From Streptomyces sp. NBC_00775 (GTDB lineage: Bacteria > Actinomycetota > Actinomycetes > Streptomycetales > Streptomycetaceae), in NCBI RefSeq assembly GCF_036347135.1, contig NZ_CP108938.1:3844001-3908000 (forward strand): a stretch of 64,000 bases of DNA. Reading direction: 5' to 3'. A model generated the notes under the pieces. That model saw only the letters and a list, made by a program, of their open reading frames with translations. It had not been told where the DNA came from and searched no databases. The translations under genes and the position numbers were made by a program. Positions within the stretch are counted from its first letter, which is position 1, and every line of letters begins with the position of its first letter. Below, one piece after another: positions 57,535 to 64,000 of the stretch.

Positions 57535-59949
57535 TTACTTACGCTTCACCAGATCCTTCGCCCCGCAGGCCAGTCCGTCCTTGCTGGGGTCGAGGCCCAG
57601 GGGATCGTCCTCGCCGTTGACCTTCAGGCGCCCGTAGTCGTTCTTCTTCAGCCAGGCGCAGCGGGAGGCCGTCGTCTTCTTCACGCCGTCCGGGAAGACG
57701 GTCGGCACGCAGACGTTGACCGTCCCGTAGTGGCGGTCGCAGCCGGAGATCGTGGTGCTCACCTTCTGCCCGGCGCGCTTCTTGCCCGCCTTCGTGACCG
57801 TGCCCTCCAGGGAGTCGGCGAAGGAGTGGACATGCGCCGACGCGGTGTCCGTGGCCAGCGCGGACGGGCCCTGGAGGTGCACCCACTTGGCCACCGACGG
57901 CACGCCGTTGGCGTCGACCGCGAAGAGCATGTACCAGCCGGGCGGTGCCAGGTTGGGGTTGCTCGTCACGTTCAGATCGACGTTGTTGCCGTCGACGGAC
58001 AGCGGCAGATCGACGTACCGCTGGTTCGGGTCGGAGGAGTGCGTCACCGCGGCGGGCCGGATCAGCTCCGCCTTCACGATGGGCCGGTCGACCGTGATCC
58101 GCTGTGTGTCCCCGTACACCCACTCGTTGTCGATCACCGAAGTGATCGTCGGGCGGGTGCCCTTGAGCAGGTAGGGCGGGGTGTAGATGGACACGTCGTG
58201 GTTCCAGGTGCCGTTGCCAGGGTTGTCGCCGGTCGCCATCACCCGGCCGTCGGGCAGCAGGAACGCGGAGGAGTGGTAGCCGCGGGCCTCCGGGTCGGCG
58301 GCCACCGGGTCGAACGTCGAGGACGCCGGGTCGAAGATCGACGCCTCGTAGACGGGGTTGGCGCGGTTGTGCAGACCGCCGCCCGTCTCCAGGACCTTGC
58401 CGTCGGGCAGCAGTACGGCGGAGACGTACATCTTGCCCTGGTTGCCGGTCTCGGCCACCTGGCCGTTGCCCAGATCCACCGTGCCCTGCGGGATCTGCGG
58501 GCCGACGGTGTACGCGGGGTTGGCGGCCTTGAGGTCGATGATGTCGGTCAGCCGGTTCGCGTCCGGGTTGGAGTCGATGTTGCCGCCGCCGAGCGTCAGG
58601 ACCTTCTGGTCCTGGGCCGGGGGCAGCAGCACGCTGGCGGACTGGTCGCGTTCGTCCTTGTTCTGGAGTCCCGGGATCGCCGTCGTGGTGTTGGCGTCGT
58701 AGTCGTAGATCGCCGAACCGGTGCCCGGGGTGCCGTTGCCGAAGACATGGCTGCCCGAGTAGAAGAGCCGGCCGTCCTGCATCAGGATCATCGACGGGTA
58801 CAGACCCCAGTACGACCAGGTCTGGTTGACCTTCCACAGCGGCAGCCACTGCTGCTCCGAGGCCGACCAGCGCTCGGCGGTCACCGAACCGGTTGAGTCC
58901 TCGCGCAGCCCGCCGAACGAGATGATGTCACCGTTGCCCAGCTCGGTGGCGGACGGATACCAGTGGCCGTCGTTCAGGTCGTTGGTCTTGCTGTACGTCT
59001 CGGTGACCGGGTCGAAGATGTACGAGTCCTTGTATCCCTCGTACCCGTGCCCGCCCGCGACCGGGAACGCCTTGTTGCCGCTCATCACCAGCACCCGCCC
59101 GTCGGCGAGCTGGACGTGACCGGAGCAGAACATGTCCTTGGGCGTGGGGATCGTCTTGTACGTGCCGTTCACCGGGTCGTAGACCGCGCTGGTGAACGTG
59201 CCCGCGTCGAAGTTCTCCTCGCTGTTGCCGGACCCGGCGATCAGCAGGACCTTGCCGTTGTTGAGGACGACGGAGTGCATGGAGCGGACCGGGTTCTGGG
59301 TGGGCAGCACGTCCCAGCGGCCGTTGGCGCACTCGTCGGCCGTGCCGGTGCAACTGGCCGGCGGGATCGGGTCGGAGACCTGCTCCATCGTGTAGTCGTC
59401 GGTGGTCGCGGAGCCCGTGCCGTACACCGAGACACCCCAGGTGATGCGGTCCGTGCCCGCCGGAACAGCGGGGGTCCGGACGCTCGCCTGGGTGTAACTG
59501 CCCGCCATGTCCAGGGTCTTGAGGTCGGTCCAGTACTGCCAGCCGGCCGTCGTGTCGTGCCGGAAGAGCGTGATGGCGGCGTCGGGAGTCGTCGTCTTGT
59601 ACCAGAGCCCGAGGTCGTACTGCTTGCCCGCGGTGACCGTCGGCGCGCAGCTGGCGGACTCCGTGATCAGCGCCTTGCGGTCGCCGTCGACGCGCCGGGT
59701 CAGCGAGACCTTCATGGCCTTGCCGCCGGAGTGGGCGTCGGCGACGGTCGAGAAGGTGAAGTCGTTGTCGCCCCAGCCCGACTTCTCCCAGCAGTACGGC
59801 ATGTCGTCGCTGCCGGCGGTCTCGAAGCCGGGGTTGGTGACGAGGTTGGCGGCGGACGCGGGCTGCGGCGAGACGAGCAGCAGTCCGGCGGCCAGGCCCG
59901 CCACGGCCAGCAGTGAGGTTCTCCGCCTTGGTCGTACCCGGTATCTCAC
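57535..59949 (-). CDS. Secreted galactose-oxidase-like copper radical oxidase
   Basis: This 804-residue protein starts at GTG 59947-59949, with AAGGAG upstream. A signal peptide ends ASAAN. Domains: an N-terminal carbohydrate-binding-like sandwich (about 38-185, NLVTNPGFETAGSDD), a Kelch propeller (about 215-600) and the galactose-oxidase C-terminal domain (DUF1929 type) to about 710. Radical-site candidates are the Cys in DMFCSGHVQLADGR and the Tyr in GLYPSMILMQDG; copper His candidates lie in NPGNGTWNHDVSIYTPPYLL. A Cys-rich C-terminal extension ends in a DPSKDGLACG excalibur-like motif. It is last of a four-gene glycan operon, and its start overlaps the GT2 stop (GTGA). It probably oxidises a cell-surface glycan. 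Confidence 0.9.
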   Translation of the reverse strand: MRYRVRPRRRTSLLAVAGLAAGLLLVSPQPASAANLVTNPGFETAGSDDMPYCWEKSGWGDNDFTFSTVADAHSGGKAMKVSLTRRVDGDRKALITESASCAPTVTAGKQYDLGLWYKTTTPDAAITLFRHDTTAGWQYWTDLKTLDMAGSYTQASVRTPAVPAGTDRITWGVSVYGTGSATTDDYTMEQVSDPIPPASCTGTADECANGRWDVLPTQNPVRSMHSVVLNNGKVLLIAGSGNSEENFDAGTFTSAVYDPVNGTYKTIPTPKDMFCSGHVQLADGRVLVMSGNKAFPVAGGHGYEGYKDSYIFDPVTETYSKTNDLNDGHWYPSATELGNGDIISFGGLREDSTGSVTAERWSASEQQWLPLWKVNQTWSYWGLYPSMILMQDGRLFYSGSHVFGNGTPGTGSAIYDYDANTTTAIPGLQNKDERDQSASVLLPPAQDQKVLTLGGGNIDSNPDANRLTDIIDLKAANPAYTVGPQIPQGTVDLGNGQVAETGNQGKMYVSAVLLPDGKVLETGGGLHNRANPVYEASIFDPASSTFDPVAADPEARGYHSSAFLLPDGRVMATGDNPGNGTWNHDVSIYTPPYLLKGTRPTITSVIDNEWVYGDTQRITVDRPIVKAELIRPAAVTHSSDPNQRYVDLPLSVDGNNVDLNVTSNPNLAPPGWYMLFAVDANGVPSVAKWVHLQGPSALATDTASAHVHSFADSLEGTVTKAGKKRAGQKVSTTISGCDRHYGTVNVCVPTVFPDGVKKTTASRCAWLKKNDYGRLKVNGEDDPLGLDPSKDGLACGAKDLVKRK

Positions 59950-61166
59950 GCGGTTCTCCTTGTCGTGCGGCCGCGGCTCCCGCCCGCGTGCTTGCCGCTG
60001 CGGCGCGGGAGATAGACCAGCGCTTCGGTCCCCGCGAAGCGCAGGACGAAGGTCGTCACCAGGGCCAGTGCGGTGGCGGAGAGTGCGCCCATCCCGAAGC
60101 GGTCGACGAAGAGCGCGATCAGCGGGATGCGCAGCACCAGATCGGCGTTGGCGAGCAGCGCGAACCGGCCGGCCCGGTCCCACCAGTGCCGGTGCCCCCG
60201 GCGTTCGCGGAAGAGGAGATGCTCGATGAGCAGGAAGTTCCAGGCCACCCCGAGCTGGTTGGCGAGGATCTCCGCCGGTACGTAGTGCAGGCCGGCCGCG
60301 GTGAGCGCGTACAGGCCGAGCAGGTTCGGCACGAAGCCGGTGGCTCCGATCAGTCCGAAGACCACCATGCGGGCGACCGGCGAGGCGGTGCGCAGCCCGA
60401 CGAGGTGGCGCAGGAACCGGAAGCCTTCCTGCGCGGTCGACTTGGACTCGCCCGCGAACCGGTCCTGGAAGACGAAGGGCACCTCGGTGACCTGGCGGGG
60501 GCGGCTGCGCACGGCGAGTTCGAGGAGGATCTTGTAGCCGAGCGGCTGGAGGACGTCCGCGGTGACCGCGCTGCGGCGGATCGCGAAGAACCCGCTCATC
60601 GGGTCGCTGATGCCGCGCAGCCTGCGCGGGAAGAGCGTCTTGGTCAGCCAGGTCGCGCCGCGCGAGACGGCGATGCGGTAGCCGCCCGCGAGCCCTTCGC
60701 GGCTGCCACCCTTGATGTAGCGGCTGGCGACGACGAGCCCGGCGTGCGCGCGCTCACCGGAGGCGACCAACTCCGGTACCAGGGACGGCGGGTGCTGGCA
60801 GTCGCCGTCCATGACGACGATCCAGTCGGAGCTCGCCGCCTTCAGCCCCTCCACGACCGCGCCGCCGAGCCCGCCCACGGGTTCGTCGCGGTGCAGCACG
60901 GTGACGGGGAACGGGCAGTCCTGCGCCGCCTGGAAGATCACCTCGGGGGTGTCGTCCGTGGAGTCGTCCACGAAGACGACCTCGCAGGGCAGCCGGGACG
61001 GCACCGACTCCGTGATCTGGTGCAGCAGCTCGCGGATGTTCGCGGACTCGTTGAACGTCGGTACGACGATGGTGACGGCGCCGGGCTCCGGCACCTCGGC
61101 GGCGCGTATGGCCGGATCGCCCAGTTCGTCCGGGACAGTGCTTTCGAAGCTTTCGAAGCTGCTCAT
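59946..61166 (-). CDS. GT2 polyprenol-phosphate mannose synthase-like glycosyltransferase with GtrA domain
   Basis: In this 406-residue protein, the DPM1-like GT-A domain covers residues about 28-265: VTIVVPTFNESANIRELLHQ, VVFVDDSTDDTPEV, IVVMDGDCQHPPSLVPELV (D-x-D), and GSREGLAGGYRIAVSRGATW. A four-helix GtrA membrane domain follows (about 275-395: FGLIGATGFVPNLLGLYALT, VAWNFLLIEHLLFRERRGHR). It probably makes polyprenyl-phosphate sugar and flips it for the GT39 enzyme encoded upstream. ATG 61164-61166 overlaps the GT39 stop. Confidence 0.9.
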   Translation of the reverse strand: MSSFESFESTVPDELGDPAIRAAEVPEPGAVTIVVPTFNESANIRELLHQITESVPSRLPCEVVFVDDSTDDTPEVIFQAAQDCPFPVTVLHRDEPVGGLGGAVVEGLKAASSDWIVVMDGDCQHPPSLVPELVASGERAHAGLVVASRYIKGGSREGLAGGYRIAVSRGATWLTKTLFPRRLRGISDPMSGFFAIRRSAVTADVLQPLGYKILLELAVRSRPRQVTEVPFVFQDRFAGESKSTAQEGFRFLRHLVGLRTASPVARMVVFGLIGATGFVPNLLGLYALTAAGLHYVPAEILANQLGVAWNFLLIEHLLFRERRGHRHWWDRAGRFALLANADLVLRIPLIALFVDRFGMGALSATALALVTTFVLRFAGTEALVYLPRRSGKHAGGSRGRTTRRTA

Positions 61167-62818
61167 CGACTGCCTCCGGAACTGGTGGTGGTGGTGTCGT
61201 TGATGTGCCGGATCTCGATGCGGTCCGCGCCCTTGCCGAAGGTGGCGACCGGCGTCGAGTGCTCGATCGCCGCCTTCACGTTGGGCAGGTCGACCGCGTC
61301 GCGCCGCACCGTCGGGGAGGCGACGACGTAGTCGAGGTCGCGCCAGCCGCGCGGCATCGTCTTGGTCACCGCGGGGTCGAGGTCGGCCTTGTAGAACCAG
61401 ATGACGCCGAGGCCGGGCTGGTATCCGTCGTGGACGAGGTCGAGCCAGAGCGCGTCGTCGACGAGGACCCGGGTGCTCCTCGGGTCCTTCACCTCGGTTT
61501 TCAGCCACGCGGAGGCCGCCCGGTAGGGGGCGTTGGCGTCGGTGGTCACGGCGGTGTGGTCGCCGTCGTACCAGCGGGGCACGACATAGGCGCCCGCCGC
61601 CACCACGAGCACGGCCGCAAGGCCGCGGCGCGACCAGGTGGCGTACGTCTTCTCCTGCTCGCTCCGCCACCTGCGCAGCACCGCGTGCGCGACGCTGGCA
61701 GTGCCGCCGGCGAGGACGAGGGCGAGGAACGGCAGCGCCTGGATGACGTACATCGCGGGCAGGTAGCCGCTCGGCCGCAGTGCCACCAGGGCGAGGATCG
61801 CCACGGTGAGGGCGGGTCCGGCGAGGGCGCGCGCGGTCACCGACCAGCGCCAGGTGACCAGGAGCAGCAGGGCGCCGGCGAGGCCGCCGAGGGGCAGCAC
61901 GCGGTCGTAGTACAGCCAGGAGTGCAGGACGCCGTACGAGCCGGTGCCCTGGTCGAGGATGAAGCCGGAGCCGGGGCGGCTCATCTGGTAGGAGATGCCG
62001 TCCCACAGCGACACATGGCCGGAGCCCGGGAACAACTCGCCCTTGAGCAGGGCGAAGAGCGGATACGCCAGGCCGATCAGGACGCAGGCCGTGATGGCTC
62101 CGGTGAGCGCGAACTTGCGGGTGTCACGGTGGCCGTGGCGCCACATGGTGACCAGCAGCGCGGGCAGGATGACGAGCATCGTCTCCTTGGTGAGCACGGC
62201 CGCGGCGGCCGCGATGCCCGCACCGAAGTGGTGCCAGAGATGACGGCTCGGCGAGGCCGCCAGGCAGAACGCCAGCAGCGTCCACATCACCGCGATGTTG
62301 TCCAGGAAGATCTCGCGCTGGAGGACGACCGACAGCGGCGAGAGCCCGAAGAGCAGCATGGCGAGCCCGGCCGCCCACCGCGGCAGCGAGAGCCGGCGGG
62401 CGAGGACGTAGACGAGGATCGCGCTGATGGCGCTGATCAGCAGCATCGCGACCCGCATCGAGCCGACGGTCATCAGCGACGGGCTGAGGTGCGCGGGGAT
62501 CCAGGTCAGCGCGGCTATCTGGATCCAGCCGAGCGGCGGGTGGTCGTACCAGTATGTGTAGTGGGCCAGGCCCTTGCCCTGCTGCACGGCCCACGCCTGG
62601 GCGAGATAGGTGCCCTCGTCGTCGCTGAGGGTGGGGTAGTCGGCGATGTTCCAGCCCTGGACGACGAGGATCGCCGCGAGGAGCACCGCGCACAGGATCA
62701 GATCCGAGCGCGAGCTGCGAAAACGCAAGCCCGGAGTGGGGTTGGGGATGATTTTGGGCGCACGGGGCCGCTGCGCGGGGACCGTGGTGGTGGTCGCCGC
62801 GGGAAGAGTGGAGGTCAC
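61163..62818 (-). CDS. GT39 / ArnT-like polytopic glycosyltransferase
   Basis: This 551-residue protein has about 11-12 TM helices. The first extracellular loop shows the catalytic D-D-E motif YPTLSDDEGTYLAQAWA, with YTYWYDHPPLGWIQIAALTW. Further GT-C features are LVYVLARRLSLPRWAAGLAM, LQREIFLDNIAVMWTLLAFC and AAAAVLTKETMLVILPAL. The C-terminal periplasmic-type domain is soluble. It transfers sugars from polyprenyl phosphate to an acceptor outside the membrane. It starts at GTG 62816-62818, overlapping the upstream GT2 stop by 4 nt. The acceptor is unknown; the operon suggests a surface polysaccharide. Confidence 0.88.
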   Translation of the reverse strand: MTSTLPAATTTTVPAQRPRAPKIIPNPTPGLRFRSSRSDLILCAVLLAAILVVQGWNIADYPTLSDDEGTYLAQAWAVQQGKGLAHYTYWYDHPPLGWIQIAALTWIPAHLSPSLMTVGSMRVAMLLISAISAILVYVLARRLSLPRWAAGLAMLLFGLSPLSVVLQREIFLDNIAVMWTLLAFCLAASPSRHLWHHFGAGIAAAAAVLTKETMLVILPALLVTMWRHGHRDTRKFALTGAITACVLIGLAYPLFALLKGELFPGSGHVSLWDGISYQMSRPGSGFILDQGTGSYGVLHSWLYYDRVLPLGGLAGALLLLVTWRWSVTARALAGPALTVAILALVALRPSGYLPAMYVIQALPFLALVLAGGTASVAHAVLRRWRSEQEKTYATWSRRGLAAVLVVAAGAYVVPRWYDGDHTAVTTDANAPYRAASAWLKTEVKDPRSTRVLVDDALWLDLVHDGYQPGLGVIWFYKADLDPAVTKTMPRGWRDLDYVVASPTVRRDAVDLPNVKAAIEHSTPVATFGKGADRIEIRHINDTTTTSSGGSR

Positions 62819-64000
62819 GCAGGAACGTCCTCTCGGATCACTTCGGTGAGATGCGCGCCGACATGACTGGTCAACTCCCAGTCATTGCGCCCCCGTTGCT
62901 CGCGCCATACGGCACGCACGGCCGCGCCCGCCAGCAGCACCTGGTAGAAGGGACCGCCGGCAATGAGCTTCAGGTAGTGGATGAAGCGGACTCGGAGCCC
63001 GTACTGCTTGCCGAAGTCATGCAGTCCGACGAGCTCGAAGACGAAGGTGACCAGGGCGGTCACGGCCGGCAGGAACGTGATGAACGCGACGCCGACGGGC
63101 ACGTCGAGGAAGAGCGCGATGGCCACGTTGAGCGGGATGACCACACCGGAGACGGCCTGGAGGTACGGCGTCATCAGCGTGTAGCGGGCGAGCAACCGCT
63201 GCCCGAATCCGGGGAGTTGCTTCCAGTCCTTCTTCCGGTAGACCTGGAGGAAGCCCTGGTTCCACCGGGTGCGCTGCTTCATCAGCGACATCAGGCTGCC
63301 CGGGGTCTCCTCCCGGGTCACCATGTCGGAGTCGTACGCGACGACGACCTTCTTGCCGGCACTGGAGAGCCGCACACCCAGGTCGCAGTCCTCGGCGAGG
63401 CAGTTGGGGTCCCAGCCGTCGGCTTCCCGCAGGACGTTCGTCCGTACGAAGACGGTGTTGCCGCCGAGCGGGATGAATCCCTTCTGCGCGTGCAGATGGA
63501 GCCGGGAGCGGAACCAGAAGAAGTACTCCAGGCAGTTGCGCAGGCTGTACCAGCTGGAGTTGAAGTTGATGAGCTGGACACCGCCCTGGACGACGTCGGC
63601 GTCCGTGGTGCGGAACGCGTGGTCGACGTGGGCGAGCAGCTCGGGATGGACCTGGTCCTCGGCGTCGAAGACCCCGACCACATCGCCGCGGCAGTGCGGC
63701 AGGGCCGTGTTCATGGCCTTCGGCTTGTTCTTCTTCTCGTGGTGGTCGACGACGACACGGACGCGCGGGTCGCGCTCCTCGGCGCTGCGGGCCACCGCGG
63801 TGGTCTCAGGGTCGTCGTGGCCGACGATCACGATGATCTCGAAGTCGGTGTGGCTGGATTCCAGCAGCCGCTGGATGGTGTGGTCGAGCACGGCCTGCTC
63901 GTGCCGCGCGGGCAGCAGCAGCGAGAAGGACAGGCTCTCACCGCCGTCCGGACTGCTGAACCGGGTGGAAGCGAGCACCTCGGGCGTACGCCACGCGTGC
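62815..64000 (-). CDS. Cellulose-synthase-like processive GT2, 5' end beyond window
   Basis: At least 394 residues are present and the frame is open to the right edge (HAWRTPE precedes the first visible in-frame GTG at 63976-63978). Processive GT2 motifs are FSLLLPARHEQAVLDHTIQR, VVGVFDAEDQVHPELLAHVD (DxD-like), AEDCDLGVRLSSAGKKVVVA (E-D) and KQRTRWNQGFLQVYR (the Q-x-x-R-W motif). C-terminal TM helices are seen at about 270-345 (MTPYLQAVSGVVIPLNVAIA, FITFLPAVTALVTFVFELVG). It should polymerise a beta-linked glycan across the membrane. It heads the visible part of the operon ending in the galactose-oxidase-like gene, a pairing reminiscent of the Streptomyces cslA-glxA locus. Confidence 0.92.
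   Translation of the reverse strand, partial: HAWRTPEVLASTRFSSPDGGESLSFSLLLPARHEQAVLDHTIQRLLESSHTDFEIIVIVGHDDPETTAVARSAEERDPRVRVVVDHHEKKNKPKAMNTALPHCRGDVVGVFDAEDQVHPELLAHVDHAFRTTDADVVQGGVQLINFNSSWYSLRNCLEYFFWFRSRLHLHAQKGFIPLGGNTVFVRTNVLREADGWDPNCLAEDCDLGVRLSSAGKKVVVAYDSDMVTREETPGSLMSLMKQRTRWNQGFLQVYRKKDWKQLPGFGQRLLARYTLMTPYLQAVSGVVIPLNVAIALFLDVPVGVAFITFLPAVTALVTFVFELVGLHDFGKQYGLRVRFIHYLKLIAGGPFYQVLLAGAAVRAVWREQRGRNDWELTSHVGAHLTEVIREDVPA

Noticed and set aside
57539..58849. Alternative minus-strand frame inside the galactose-oxidase gene
   Set aside because: It overlaps a domain-rich gene in another frame. The translation lacks motifs and has typical out-of-frame composition.

Overview
The window is high-G+C actinobacterial chromosome and almost certainly Streptomyces. 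The evidence is the near-universal G/C third codon position, frequent GTG and TTG starts, many ATGA/GTGA stop-start overlaps, a mycothiol-dependent maleylpyruvate isomerase homologue, GTP-dependent PEP carboxykinase, a GH18 chitinase behind a DasR-type operator, and the G/C-rich hairpin repeats that are common in Streptomyces intergenic DNA. No rRNA, tRNA, CRISPR array, insertion sequence or intact prophage gene was seen.

Layout. 1-0.8 kb: end of an F420-type oxidoreductase gene and a RibD/DHFR-fold reductase. 1-5.8 kb: a 1592-residue caspase-like protein whose last ~1200 residues are 35-residue helical repeats. 5.9-9.8 kb: small membrane and exported proteins, a WXG100-like protein and a frameshifted gene remnant. 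9.8-10.7 kb: a gene-poor scar with a 77-bp hairpin and a decayed DUF4143 gene. 10.7-11.9 kb: a divergent SRPBCC / XRE-cupin pair with tandem operators. 12-23.5 kb: a complete-looking Tad (type IVb pilus) locus on the minus strand. It has the cpaB, cpaE, cpaF, tadB and tadC homologues, a Flp pilin, pseudopilins, an OmpA-like protein, a lipoprotein and an embedded NarL-type two-component system. 23.8-28.6 kb: chitinase, divergent NRAMP-like transporter and secreted M14 carboxypeptidase. 29.5-36.5 kb: two divergent operons for D-amino acids or related acids (GntP permease, RidA, IclR regulator, PfkB kinase; D-serine-deaminase-like enzyme, D-aminoacylase). 36.5-40.1 kb: a secreted serine protease, a membrane protein, an aminotransferase and a small protein.

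40.4-50.2 kb: two convergent operons related to tellurite-resistance (Ter/TelA) modules. The plus-strand set is a binding-protein-like membrane protein, TelA, a lipoprotein joining a binding domain to VWA, and an XpaC-like membrane protein. The minus-strand set holds the TerY-type VWA, PP2C and kinase triad with an exported membrane protein, preceded by a Ser/Thr kinase and a YbjN-like protein. 50.4-57.5 kb: a mycothiol enzyme, PEP carboxykinase, a PAQR membrane protein, an MFS exporter with a co-transcribed TetR regulator behind a large dyad operator, and a Ubl-Mut7-C protein. 57.5-64 kb: a four-gene cell-surface glycan operon (cellulose-synthase-like GT2, GT39, DPM1-GtrA GT2, galactose-oxidase-like enzyme) that runs off the right edge.

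The strongest candidates for unusual biology are the caspase-repeat protein, the TerY/TelA double operon, the CpaE-pseudopilin fusion and the nested dyad over the MFS start codon.
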